Assembly (NCBI RefSeq): GCF_000687475.1
Contig: NC_057320.1
Span: forward strand, 620,001 to 684,000
Direction of reading: 5' to 3'
Length of the DNA stretch: 64,000 bases
From: Ustilaginoidea virens
Taxonomy: Eukaryota > Ascomycota > Sordariomycetes > Hypocreales > Clavicipitaceae
Shown: one piece after another, positions 9,996-20,482 of the stretch
Layout of the letters: each line of letters starts with the position of its first letter
Position numbering within the stretch: position 1 is the first letter of the stretch
Notes under the pieces: model-generated
What the model was told of the DNA's origin: nothing
Database searches by the model: none
Seen by the model: only the letters and a program-made list of their open reading frames with translations
Translations under genes and position numbers: made by a program

Positions 9996-11411
9996 CTAGT
10001 CGATAAACGGCTTCTTATGACCCCCCACCGTACACAGCCCCAGTACGCGAAGAGCGTCTCGGTCGTTGGCCAAAATGATGGTTCTGGCAGGTAACATGGG
10101 GTTGTTGGGGTCGACGCGAGATGCGTCCTTGGCAGCTTGCTCTATCGCGTCCATTTCTTCCTTGCATGCTTGCTGATCAAGAGGACATATGACAACCGGC
10201 TGGCGCAAGGCAACATCGCGAGCACCGCTTAATTGTACCTGTGTCAACGCAAAACAATCATGAGCATTTGCATACAAGGGGTCTCCCCGGGGCAGGGGGC
10301 TTGGGGGATTAGAGGGGGGGGACTTTCGTTACCTTGATATTCAGGTAAAACTCAATCTTGTAGAGCGAGGACGTGGTCGTAAACGATGACACCTCGTACA
10401 TGGGAAATGCCGGCTTGCCTCTCTTTACCACACCATCGGCATCTCTCAGGTCTTTTGAAGGAAACACGAGCCCGATGTTTGTGGCGTAGCCGGCCTCGGG
10501 TATTTTCATCTTGACCACCTGAACCTGTTTCGACAACTTGTTGACCTTTTTGACAGGCTCGTCTCCTTCGGGGTTGTACGTGACTTCCTCCTCAATCGTC
10601 AGGTTGATCTTTTCTATGCTCACTCTTTTGGCCTTGCTTAGCCAGTCGGGGTTGGGCGACAGCTTGATGTAGATGGTTATGGGGTCTCCTGGGCCGTAGC
10701 TCCATCGAGGGAGGTTGATGCCCAGGTGAATGACATTGTCCGACGTGACGAGCTTCGTTTCGGGCTTGTTGTACATGCCAAAGGTAGACAGGGTGTCGTA
10801 GCGCTGCAGGGGCACCGGGAAGCCGTACTTGTATTGGCTGCTGTGGCCTTGCTGTACTGTAACCACAAGCTCGTAAAACGTCTCCGCCGTCCGGCTAGGA
10901 AGTTGGAGGGAGGCGGGCGGTATCCTCCTGTTCGTCTCTTCTCCTCCGCGCCCAAAGGGGATAAACAGCACAAACGGCAGATCCATGGCCATGACGCTCT
11001 CGGCCTCCTTCCCAGTCGCGCAGCGGAACAGCAGCACCTCCTTGCCGACTACATCTGTCGTCTCTTTTCGGGGGGTACCAAGATGACGCTTCGTTAGGCT
11101 ATCGGCATCGGGGTGGATCGTTTCGCGCCTTTGTAAGCATATCCTTACTAGTGATATTGGGACGGGCATGGAGAACCCATGGCCGGGCCGAATCTCGACC
11201 TTTCCCTCGATTCGCGGCTGGTGACAAACCCTGGTCAGTGAGATGCCCAACGCATTGCAACTGTTTGTCGACTGGGCTTGGTGTCTAGCATGGCATGAAT
11301 GCTACGGGACAGCCCGAGACGTACCAATGTCGCCGAGATGCCGGGATAGCCCACGAGAAAGCTGCTGTTTGGAGGGCCCGAGACTCTCACGTTTGCCGGC
11401 GCAGAGGCCAT
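9996..11411 (-). CDS. Arrestin-like (alpha-arrestin/ART family) trafficking adaptor
   Basis: Three exons: 11411-11325, 11217-10333, 10238-9996 (404 aa), with GT-AG introns of 107 and 94 nt. Exon 1 (MASAPANVRVSG... GYPGISATL) reads straight into PRIEGKVEIRPGHG, the usual opening of the arrestin N domain. The arrestin N fold (DLPFVLFIPFG, YELVVTVQQG, YGFPVPLQRYDTLS) and the C fold (HLGINLPRWSYGPGDPITIY, IGLVFPSKDL, FTTTSSLYKIEFYLNIKV) are both present. Fungal arrestins of this type usually recruit Rsp5-class ubiquitin ligases to plasma-membrane transporters, but I see no PPxY motif, so ligase recruitment is not shown. The protein is short for the family and ends KKPFID without a long C-tail. 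It is not PalF/Rim8 by its ends. Confidence 0.85.
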
Positions 11412-12466
11412 CTTGCTCCCGCCGGCGCGGACAAGCTGGCGGCGGCCGGAGCGGCAGGAACGGCAAGAGCGGCAAGAGCGGCAAGAGAGGACGAGGGTTC
11501 GTGTCTATAGTGCAGCCCAGCGCGTCGCGAGCAGCCGGGAGCCCGTCATGGAATGGAGGCAAAACGATGCGCGTGGGTCGTGGTCAGTGTCAGCCTCACT
11601 GGCGACAACAAACAAAGTCGTGGAGGTCAAACTGGCGACGGATGGGTCGTGATGGCCCAGAGGGGGTGGGGTAGTGCAACCAGACAACAGCCACATGCAC
11701 CAACTAGGACCAGACTTCAGCCAGGTACATGCATGTACCTACCAATGCTGGCGGCTGCGGAAAAGAACATTAAACCTACCTCCTAGGCACTTGGTCGCCC
11801 ACCTAAAGAGTTGGTGGGGTGTGGTGTCTGGGGGTGTCTGGGCAGAACCTGACCCGCAGATAACGTGCAAGAACCGCGAATTGAGTTTAAACCCGCCCCC
11901 GGGTTGCGGATGCGGCAAACAGATCGGAATGCTCTTCACCCGCTAGGCAGCCAAGGTCAAAAGACGATTGATAATGCGCGCAGGCCGGGTTGCGTAGTAC
12001 GCCAATCCGCTCAGCCGTATCTGGGGAAGCAACAGCTCACGGCGGCCAAGAAAAGGAAAAAAAAAAAGAAAAAAAAAAAGTAAACGCGTCAAGAGGCTCC
12101 GTCTCCACCGGTTCCTTATCATGGTGACATCAGAAGGAGATGCTGAGGGCTGATTCGGATTGGACGAGCCTGACCGACCAGCTTGACGTGCACTTTAGCA
12201 TGAGTTAGTTGCGGCTGCGATAAGGCAGGCTCTCTGGTTGAGGAAAACAGCCGATTGATGGCCGGCGGTAGGCGGGGGCTTTGAGAATTGGGACAGTATA
12301 GCAATGCATGCATCCTAATCGATAAGAATATGTGGATCGATCGAACCTGGATCCAACCTACCTGGGACGCGCCAAGCTGACAACTTGGAAGCTTACCGAG
12401 GGCCAAAAAAGCGTTGCCAAGCAGAGCCAGCTGGTTGCTTTGCAATCACCCGTCACTTCAGACAAC
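11412..12466. promoter_or_regulatory. Divergent intergenic region arrestin / CWC27
   Basis: About 1.05 kb between divergent start codons. An imperfect GGCAAGAGC/GGCAAGAGA-type decamer repeat at ~11455-11490 and an A-rich run at 12053-12079 are the only structures seen. Confidence 0.55.
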
Positions 12467-14113
12467 ATGTCTTCGATTTACAATCTCGAACCACAGCCAA
12501 CAGCGTCGGCCGTCATCCATACCACGCTTGGAGAAATCTTGGTCGAACTCTTCGCCAAGCAGACGCCTCTAGCCTGTCGCAATTTCCTACAACACAGCCT
12601 TGACGGTTACTACGATGGCACCATTTTCCACAGATTGGTCCCCAACTTCATTCTGCAGGGGGGCGACCCGACAGGAACCGGTAATGGCGGAGAGTCCATC
12701 TATGACGGCGGAGCCTTCAGCGGCGACCTGGATCCCTGGCCCATGGACGAAAGACGAGGCGCAAACGCAGGGCCGACGGGCATCAACTTCAAGGATGAAT
12801 TTCATTCTCGGTTAAAGTTCAACCGGCGAGGACTTTTGGGAATGGCCAACGAAAGCCGGGCAGATACAAACAGCAGCCAGTTCTTCTTCACCTTGGACAA
12901 GGCCGAGGAGCTCAATGGGAGAAACACACTCTTTGGCCGAGTCGCAGGTGACACCATATACAACCTGGCAAAGATTGGGGAGTCCGAGGTGGACGAGATG
13001 GAAAGACCTCTGTTTCCAGTCAAGATTGAACGGGTGGAGATTCTGGTCAATCCCTTTCAGGACATGAAAAAGAGATCAAGAGTGGCGACGCGAGAAGCTG
13101 ACAAGTCAAAGTCGGCTGTTCAGGCGAAGAAGAAGAAAAGAAAGGGAGGAAAGCAGCTGCTCAGCTTTGGCGACGAAGAAGGTGGAGAAGAGGAGCCGGT
13201 TTTCAAAAAGACCAAATTCGACACCAGGCTAATTGCAGAAGAGGACAACTCAGAGGAAGCTCTTCCCAAGAACAATGCCAAAAGGGCCAAGAGGAGCGAG
13301 GTCTCGCAGACCGGCATGTCTAAACAGCCGTCTGCGGAAGAAGCAAGGAAAGAGACGCCAAAGCGATTGGATGACCAGTCTCCGCCAACAGCCCAACAAC
13401 AAGCACGAGCAGACCCTGAATCAGAACTAAAAGACCTACCCGGCGAGTCTGAAGCACCAAAGAAGACGGCCCTCGAGAAAGCCAACGAGGAAATTGCGGC
13501 GTTGAAGGCATCGATGAGGCGGACTATTCATTCCGAAAGGAATGTCCAAGAGACAAGGGAGAAATCTGCTCTCGAAGCCTTCATCCCGGAGACGTCAATG
13601 AGGGCGAGGAAGAGACGACCGGGGGGGAACAACACAAGCGCGAGTGAGGATCAAGAAGCGCTCAACGTGCTACGGGCGTTTCAATCACGATTGGGGAAAG
13701 CTCCCCAGGAAAAGGGGGCGAGTGAAACAGCCCGGGAGGATGACCAGAGCCGCCACAGCGTTGCTGGGGCCGACGGGGAAGCTGAGCTCTGTGACTTGCA
13801 TTTCATCGCCCACTGCCAAAGCTGCACCGCTTGGGACAAGCAGGACAAGGAAGAAAGCGACGACGAGGGATGGATGTCACACTCGCTCTCGTTTGCCGCG
13901 GATAAGATGGGCAAAGACCTTAGCAATCGGAGGAAAGCCGAGGAGGAGTTAGTCGTCATCGACCCTCGGGAAAAGGCCTATTCTCTTCAAGAGAACAAAC
14001 GGGCCGACAGGGATAGCAGGGCAGGAGGGTCAAGGGCATGGGAACAAGCAAGGAATCAAGCGCGGAATGCGAAACTAGCAAGGTCTGCCTCTGCCGGAAG
14101 GGGTGCAAAGTGA
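12467..14113 (+). CDS. CWC27: Spliceosomal cyclophilin-type peptidyl-prolyl isomerase CWC27
   Basis: A single exon, 548 aa. Residues ~15-195 form a cyclophilin domain (VIHTTLGEILVELFAKQTP, TIFHRLVPNFILQGGDPTG, NSSQFFFTLDKAEELNGRN, TLFGRVAGDTIYNLAKIGE). The rest is charged and low-complexity with Lys-rich nuclear-localisation-like stretches (AKKKKRKGGK) and a conserved C-terminal segment (CDLHFIAHCQSCTAWD). This architecture is that of CWC27, a component of activated spliceosomes (Bact) that pairs with CWC22 and the Cwc24 region. The Trp that binds cyclosporin in CypA (W121) is replaced in the EELNGRN segment, as is typical of CWC27, so weak or no cyclosporin binding and probably low isomerase activity are expected. 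The start codon lies in the context acaacATGT; an upstream in-frame extension to 12332 has no family content. Confidence 0.93.
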   Translation: MSSIYNLEPQPTASAVIHTTLGEILVELFAKQTPLACRNFLQHSLDGYYDGTIFHRLVPNFILQGGDPTGTGNGGESIYDGGAFSGDLDPWPMDERRGANAGPTGINFKDEFHSRLKFNRRGLLGMANESRADTNSSQFFFTLDKAEELNGRNTLFGRVAGDTIYNLAKIGESEVDEMERPLFPVKIERVEILVNPFQDMKKRSRVATREADKSKSAVQAKKKKRKGGKQLLSFGDEEGGEEEPVFKKTKFDTRLIAEEDNSEEALPKNNAKRAKRSEVSQTGMSKQPSAEEARKETPKRLDDQSPPTAQQQARADPESELKDLPGESEAPKKTALEKANEEIAALKASMRRTIHSERNVQETREKSALEAFIPETSMRARKRRPGGNNTSASEDQEALNVLRAFQSRLGKAPQEKGASETAREDDQSRHSVAGADGEAELCDLHFIAHCQSCTAWDKQDKEESDDEGWMSHSLSFAADKMGKDLSNRRKAEEELVVIDPREKAYSLQENKRADRDSRAGGSRAWEQARNQARNAKLARSASAGRGAK

Positions 14114-15464
14114 TGTCGGCGCGATACGTGTTTGCTGCTGAGACGCACTCTCATTTGTGCTTTAGGAACGGCAGCAGATGGTGTCTTGAGTCGGATTTCG
14201 CACGTAAGAGGCTACATGGATGCAAGCCTGGTACACCATGTGTCTAGCAAGATGAATTGAAGTATTTACGACGCACTGCTTGACCTGGCCAGGACTGCGT
14301 GGTTGTATAGGCAATGGTATGTATCTCGCCCAGGGGGCAGCCTAGCGCACCGGTTTACCCTAGAGGCCTCGTAGGTTGATGCCACATGCAACATCTACGA
14401 CGCATACCACCAAGGCAGAAGCATGTCGTGTGCGTATATGCATGCCCAAGGGCAGGCGACTTCTCAACTTGCCTTGTGAGCTCAGAGACGGAGTTGAGCC
14501 AAGGCAAGCGGACATGCACATGCGTCGAGAAGACGCCGATCCGCTTATGCGTCCAGATGTTAGCGGCTGCGCTATTCCCGGCTGGGCAGCACAAACCAGA
14601 CTCTAACTGGTTCAGTCATGGGCTCATGGCTACGTACAAGGCAGTGGACAGTAGGCTGTGCAGCTGTGCAGTTAGAGGCAACGAGCCCCCAGCCTGGAGA
14701 CTGGTCTGGGGGGGACCCACCCGGATTTAGAGGCCGACCCACACCTGTCATTAGTTGGTCAACCTCAATGCTTCATGATTTTATGTCTTGGTCGTTTTCA
14801 AATTTCAAGCACCGCGACTCATGCTTGCTCATCGGCGTCCGATATCTTGGCCAACCCAGAAATACCGCGACTGGATGTACCGAACCTCCTTATCGACCGT
14901 GAAACCCCCCTCGCGACTCAAATACGCACCTGCCGGTGCTCCGACCTGGCAACAAGAAACACGGATTACCCCAGGCAAAGGCTTCGTCGTCGAGCGGCCC
15001 ATTCATCGAGAGACAGACGTGCAGAAATCAGAAATCCGACGAGGCTTCACCCCAAGCCAGACCGCCCCGTCCGACGGAACGGCATTCGAGAAGGCGTGCT
15101 TGTGCAGTGCCGTCCTCGGCTGCCTTTCCGAATCCTGCCTGCTCTCGATTCCTTTTGATCCCCCACCCCGCGGAAGCGGCCACACGTCTTCTTGGGAAAC
15201 TCGTAATTTTGACATCATAGGTATCCCTTGATACGGCGAACCTACATCACCATCGACGACTTTTTTTTTTCTTCTTCTTATTCTTTTGGCGCCGCACCTG
15301 TTTCCCCGTTTGCCGGGAATCGTCACGTCTGTTGCTGCCCGTCGACGCTGGAGGCTTGGCCACTCTGCCTAAACTGAGCCCGTAGCCCAAAAAATTCATC
15401 AATATCGCACGGGGCCATCTCGTCGTACTGGCCTTCCTTTCCCCGGCTGTCGGCTCGCTCACAC
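14114..15464. other. Intergenic region, CWC27 3' end and HSF promoter/leader
   Basis: 1.35 kb with no recognisable coding exon. The last ~220 bases carry T-rich pyrimidine tracts (15261-15292) expected of a long 5' leader. Short open frames of up to 147 codons are present but have no protein-like composition. Confidence 0.55.
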
Positions 15465-17789
15465 ATGTCTGCGCCAAACCCGAGAAAACGGGCAGCACCG
15501 GATGCGTCGCCAATGGTTCCGTATCAGCAACGTACGCCGCAGCCGTTTGCCGCTGAAACTCTGAATGGGGTTGCAGACCCTTTGATGTGGAACGCCGACG
15601 GCGATGACCTGGTCAATGCATCCGCGCATCCTGCCAGCTCGCTCGGCTTGATGCCCCCCAAGCCGGAATGCAGCCCGGTCCCCAGCCCTTCCAACAGTTT
15701 GACGCGACGAGACATGAACCAAGCCCTGGTGCCAGCCCACGGCCGAAATTTCGACACTTCCATCGAGCCTTGGACGAGTTTTGGCGGCGACAACGCTCTT
15801 CTCCAGCGCAATGATGAGGGGGGGGCGGCTGAGCAGGACAACATTGACGCACTCGAAGAGATGTCCCAGAAGGCGAAGCGCGAGGCGCAAAACAAGCGGA
15901 AATCGATACCGCCCTTTGTACAAAAACTCAGCAGGTAGGCATTCCTCCGGGCAAAGTGATGGATTGGCGGAATGAACTGCATCCCTCGGTGACTAACATT
16001 GGCACTCCCGCGCGCCCCCCTCCCCCGCCGCAGTTTCTTGGAGGAACGGAAGAATGAAGACCTTATACGCTGGTCGGAAAAAGGGGATTCCTTCATTGTC
16101 ATGGACGAAGACGAATTTGCAAAAACCCTCATTCCCGAACTCTTCAAGCACAACAACTACGCGTCATTCGTCCGACAGCTCAACATGTACGGCTTCCACA
16201 AGCGGGTTGGCCTGTCGGACAACTCGATGAGAGCCAGCGAGCGCAAGAACAAGAGCCCCAGCGAGTATCACAACCCGTTCTTCCGCCGCGGGCACCCCAA
16301 CCTGCTGTGGCTGATCAACAAGCCCAAGGGGAAGCCCAAGTCCGCCAACAGCAAGTCCAAGGGCAACGAAGCCGAAGGCGATAGCGACGACGAGCAGATC
16401 AACGAAGACATGGTGACGCAGACCGGAGCGGCCTCCAACACCCCCGCGGGCCGCTCGCTTCCTGCCGCCCCATCCGACCCCCACACGCTGCCGAAGAAGG
16501 AGTTGACCCTGATACGGGAGGAGTTGCACAGAGTTCGAGAACAGCAGGGGAAAATCCTCAGGGCCATAAACCAGCTTCAGCACAACAACAACGACCTGTA
16601 CAACCAGGCCCTCATGTTTCAGAGTCAACATGATCGCCACCAAAACTCCATCAATGCCATCCTCAAGTTCTTGGCCAACGTGTTTAGGAAAACGCTGGAG
16701 GACCATGGCAACATGCAAAGCGTCAGCGACATCATCTCCAGCATGATCACCAACCAAGGGCAGCAGCAGCCCCATCAAGGCAGTGTATTTGACCTGGGGG
16801 ACCTGTTCCACTCGGACATGGACGGTTCGGCGACGACGCCCCCTGGCAGCGCTCCTAAGAAAGCCCGCGGTCTGTTGCCGCCGATACCCAACCGAGCCGA
16901 CGTATCCAACCCTGCTCAATCACCGGCACCGTCTACCCCGTATTACCCCGTCGGCAACCAAAATCCCGAAATGGGCCACGTCACCGAGCTGGTGGACGGC
17001 GTGGACACGCCATCTAATCCCAACCTCCGCCATGAGCTCGAGAAGAATCCGCATGAGCGAATGATGAAAATCATCAACGACCACAACGCGACAAACAAGT
17101 CTGGAATGGACTTGCCCGAAGCAGCGAAGCTGGTGGCAAACGCCCCCAGCGCACTAAACAGGGAGCAAAGGAGCACGCTGGCGGATTTCATCGCCACACA
17201 GTCTACGTCGCTCTCCTCGGGCTCCTCATCGACGACAGCACCGCAGTCTGCCGTTGGGTCTGCTGCTGCCAATGGTGCGGCCGCGCCGGCGGCCACCAAG
17301 TCTGGACTTTCTCCAGCACCGACCGATTACGCCTCGATGCCGTCCATGTCGCCGATAATGAAATCACCGCAAATGGCGCCGCCGTCCCTGAGCCAGATCA
17401 ACACGAACCAGATGGATCTTGACCAGCTCCAACGGCTCCAGAGCGAACAAGACGCCAAGATTCACGAACTGAGCGAAATGCTAGGGCCCCTCAGTCCATC
17501 CGGCCGCATTCCAGGCTTGGGGGACGGACAGGAGGGCTACTTTGATCCGCCGAACGTCGACCTCGACCAGTACTTTGACAGCAACGCGTTTCTCAGCGAC
17601 GCAAACTTTGGGGCCGACGGCAACGATTTCAACTTTAGCATCGACGAGGATGCCGCAGCCGGCGCCGATCCACTGGGTGTCGATATTGGTATAAACGGTA
17701 AACCTAGTCCTTCAGGCACTGAGGAGATTAGAAGAGAGGACCTCGATGACGATGGCGTGCTGAGCAGCAAAAGGAGGAAAGTAGCGTGA
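15465..17789 (+). CDS. HSF1: Heat shock transcription factor (HSF1/Hsf1p type)
   Basis: Two exons: 15465-15934 and 16034-17789 (741 aa); a 99-nt GT-AG intron interrupts the DNA-binding domain exactly between PPFVQKLS and SFLEERKN. The HSF DNA-binding domain spans about residues 148-260 (LIPELFKHNNYASFVRQLN, MYGFHKRV, YHNPFFRRGHPNLLWLI). The trimerisation heptad repeat (HR-A/B) is at ~325-390 (EELHRVREQQGKILRAINQL ... FLANVF). The C-terminal half is Ser/Pro/Gln-rich, with an acidic C-terminal activation-like region (LDQYFDSNAFLSDANFG) and a terminal KRRKVA basic patch. HSF binds nGAAn repeats and drives chaperone genes; fungal HSF1 is usually essential. A Skn7-type factor is excluded because no receiver domain follows. 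Confidence 0.94.
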
Positions 17790-18298
17790 TGCCAAACGAT
17801 GTTCAAATACTGGGGCATAAAATTTCTTGTACATATGGCGCGGCGCGGGATACGGATTAAACGCCCACAGTGGAATGCAAGTGGGACTTGGGTCTGTGGC
17901 CGCCGAAGGAAAAGAGGATTGAGGCAGCCCAGCTGATTTTTGCGAGGGAAGCAAGTTAGCTAGCGGCCATCGGCGGAAGGACGGCCAAGTTTGACTAGTG
18001 GCGATTTTGTCCCTTTTTTTTGCTTCTTCCGGCGTGGACGGGTTCAGAGGGATTTCGGCCGGCCAGATGAAATTGAGCTTATCTTGATCAACGTAGCTTT
18101 TGCCGAATGTCTGTGACAAGCCCCAGCTCCAACACGAGCCTTGGGAACTGCCACGACAACTCGGATACTCGGACACCCTTGCACCCGAGCGTACAAGTAA
18201 TAACGCATGCCCGTCGAAAGCCCAGCAAGGGGCGCCACGTGAAACCAACGTCGCCCTTTGAACCGGTTCCCGAACCGGCCCCCGGTCTGCACGTCTCA
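17790..18298. other. Convergent 3' intergenic region HSF1 / PPIL3-like
   Basis: About 0.5 kb between converging genes. No credible reading frame. Presumably the two 3' UTRs. Confidence 0.6.
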
Positions 18299-18914
18299 TC
18301 AGCCAGCCAGCGGGTTCGCATGGACAGTCACCCTCTCGATGCGCAGCGGCTCCCTCGGGCGATTCTTCTTGTCCACGTCGACGGCCTCCATGGCGGCCAG
18401 CACGGCCAGGCCGTCGTCGCCAATGACCCTGCCGAAGACGGTGTTGAGCCCATCCAGGTGGGGCGCCTTGTCGAAGGTGATGAAGAACTGCGAGCCGTTG
18501 GTGCCGGGGCCGCGGTTGGCCATGCTGACCACGCCGCGGTGGGAGTGGCGCAGCGCCGGGCGGATCTCGTCGTCGAAGCAGCCGCCCCAGATGGACTGGC
18601 CGCCCTTGGGGTGGTCGGCGGCGGCGGCGGCGGGGGTGGCCGGCGCGCCGGTCTGCACCATAAACCGCGGGATGAGGCGGTGGAAGGGGGACGCGTCGTA
18701 GTAGCCGGAAGCGCAGAGGGCGAGGAAGTTCTAAGGCATGGGCGGGACGGCCGCCAGCATGGTGGTTAGTTTGGTGGGAGGGTGTTAGTTGTGGGGGGGG
18801 GGGGGGGGCGGGGTTTGAAAAGAGGGAGGGTTTTACTTGGGCGGTTTTGGGGACGCTCTCGCAAAAGAGTTCGATTTTGATGTCGCCTAGGGATGTGTGG
18901 AGGGTGACGGACAT
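18299..18914 (-). CDS. CYP10: PPIL3-type cyclophilin (Cyp10/CypJ)
   Basis: Two exons: 18914-18837 and 18730-18299 (169 aa), intron 18836-18731. The N-terminus MSVTLHTSLGDIKIELFCES directly starts the fold, with no targeting peptide, as in PPIL3. Next come PFHRLIPRFMVQTGAP, HRGVVSMANRGPGTNGSQFF, ITFDKAPHLDGLNTVFGRVI and a C-terminus ending ERVTVHANPLAG. PPIL3 proteins are small cyclophilins found in spliceosomes and nuclei. The catalytic Arg of FHR is kept; the cyclosporin-pocket Trp is replaced by His (APHLDG). An Ala-rich loop insertion (ATPAAAAADHPKG) lies after the GAP motif. The intron carries a G16 run (C16 in the transcript). Confidence 0.9.
18793..18808. repeat. G16 homopolymer in the CYP10 intron
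   Basis: Uninterrupted run of 16 G on the + strand, read as C16 in the pre-mRNA of the cyclophilin gene, between the donor and the branch region. Confidence 0.95.
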
Positions 18915-19246
18915 GGTTGGTTGGTTGGGGGAGAATGTTTGCAGGGCGGGATGGCAGGTTGAGGAGGTTTTGGGGCAGAAGTCGACGGCGGGACTAATCA
19001 CGGGCGCGGGCGACATCCGAGCGACCGAGATCCGAGCGGGTGCAGGGTGGGGCGGCCGTGTTATCGATAAGCGAGGCTAGTAGCTCCAGCCGTTTCGTTG
19101 TCTCCAACCTGCACCTCTCGTCGCCACTTCACCTCGTGTTTCCCAAGACAAGGGAATAAAAGAAGGAAAGGAAAAAAACGACAGAAACGCCTTTTCATTT
19201 CAAGGAGCGACACATAGAGCCATCGTCAGCACCGCCCCCCACCATC
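18915..19246. promoter_or_regulatory. Compact bidirectional promoter CYP10 / ORC6
   Basis: 332 bp separate the divergent start codons of the PPIL3-type cyclophilin and ORC6, so both promoters must share it. Purine-rich A/G sequence at 19150-19180 and a C-run just before the ORC6 ATG are the visible features. A TATCGATAA palindrome lies near 19061. Confidence 0.6.
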
Positions 19247-20482
19247 ATGACCAGGCAACTCGAGCAGGCGCTGCTCTCCCTGATGCCCACCCACGGCTCC
19301 CATCTGCCCCCCTCGCTCGTCGAGCTGGCAAACTCGCTGCTGGCCCAGTCCCGCCACAGAGCGAGCACCCTCAAGGCCGAGGAGGAAATCGCCCGTCAGT
19401 ACGCCTGCGCCAATATAGCCTGCGACCGGTCAGAATCTGGTGTTCCCCCCTCCTCTCGAACGCTGCGCCCCCCCCCCCCTCGGCTCGCTCGCTCGCTCGC
19501 TAACCCCTTGCGCCGCCCATCCAGCCTCAAGACGTCGCTGAACCTGCCTCCCATCGAACCGCGGCCGCCCATCCCGCCCCGCATCTACAAGCGCCTGTAC
19601 GCGCACCTCGACAACATCCTCCCCAACCCGGACTGCACGCCCCGGCCCGGCAGGCTGCGCGCCGGTCCGCCGCCGACGGAATCCCCATCGCGGCCCCTGC
19701 CGTCGAGGGGCACGCCGACCAAGGAGGCGAGCCTCGCCGCGTTCCGCACCCCGGCCACGGCTTCCGCCAGGGCCAAGAGGAGCCAGGCGGACGCGTCGAG
19801 CGCCCGCGCGCTGCGCCCGTGGGTCCACCCCGTCATCCGGCACATGTGCGCGGCGTCCGGGCACACGAAGCTCGCGCCCACGGTCGCCGCCGGCGTGGAG
19901 CACCTCGTGCGGCCGGAGGGTCGCCCGGCCGGAGGAGGAGAGGACGCGTGGGTCCTCGGCCATGTGCCGGATCTGCTTGCCGCCGTGTACTTCTTCGTCG
20001 TCATGCGGGCCCGGCACATTGGTTCCGGCGCCGAGATCGACCGCCAGGGCTACATGCCGCTTCGGAAGGAGATCCTGGCTCTGCTCGCCGAGGCTGGGGA
20101 CAAGGTTGCCGCGCCCGGGGGCGCGGGCGCGGGCGCGGACGCGCTGGAGGGCTGGAAGACCGTCAGGTCGCGCGATTTCGACGCCGCCGTCGCAAAGGTC
20201 ACGGAGAACAACTGGCTGCGCGGGGACTGGTACGACGGCATTGTCGACGTGATGCGCCCTACTACGGCCAGGGCGGAAGCAGGCTCGGCAGGCGGGCAGG
20301 ACGACGTGGAGGCGCCGCGGTCGACGCGACGTGCCGATTCCATGCTCCAGGAACGATACGAGTTTCTGAGCGACGCCAAGAGGGCTGATTACGCGGCGTG
20401 GCGCGAGGCGATGCTGAATAAAATAGCGCAGGGGATTGCGGCTCAGCCGGCAGCGGAGGTGGGCGCTTCAAGGCAGACGTGA
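19247..20482 (+). CDS. ORC6: Origin recognition complex subunit 6
   Basis: Exons 19247-19428 and 19525-20482 (379 aa if the 96-nt intron 19429-19524 is removed). Exon 1 gives a helical TFIIB-like N-terminus (SLVELANSLLAQSRHRASTL, EEEIARQYACANIAC). After the intron comes LKTSLNLPPIEPRPPIPPR then IYKRLYAHLD, the hallmark of fungal ORC6. A second helical block (WVHPVIRHMCAASGHTKLAP, LAAVYFFVVMRARH) follows, and the C-terminal segment includes NNWLRGDWYDGIVDVM and a final helical tail. ORC6 is the smallest ORC subunit and supports MCM loading. Odd feature: the intron is a multiple of three with no in-frame stop, so retention would add 32 residues rather than truncate; the intron content (Ser/Pro/Leu/Arg) looks non-coding. 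The central region (about 140-190) is low-complexity and could be a CDK-site-rich linker. Confidence 0.85.
   Translation: MTRQLEQALLSLMPTHGSHLPPSLVELANSLLAQSRHRASTLKAEEEIARQYACANIACDRSESGVPPSSRTLRPPPPRLARSLANPLRRPSSLKTSLNLPPIEPRPPIPPRIYKRLYAHLDNILPNPDCTPRPGRLRAGPPPTESPSRPLPSRGTPTKEASLAAFRTPATASARAKRSQADASSARALRPWVHPVIRHMCAASGHTKLAPTVAAGVEHLVRPEGRPAGGGEDAWVLGHVPDLLAAVYFFVVMRARHIGSGAEIDRQGYMPLRKEILALLAEAGDKVAAPGGAGAGADALEGWKTVRSRDFDAAVAKVTENNWLRGDWYDGIVDVMRPTTARAEAGSAGGQDDVEAPRSTRRADSMLQERYEFLSDAKRADYAAWREAMLNKIAQGIAAQPAAEVGASRQT

Noticed and set aside
19430..20017. 195-codon frame antisense to ORC6
   Set aside because: GC-rich shadow of a recognised gene; Arg/Gly-rich composition.
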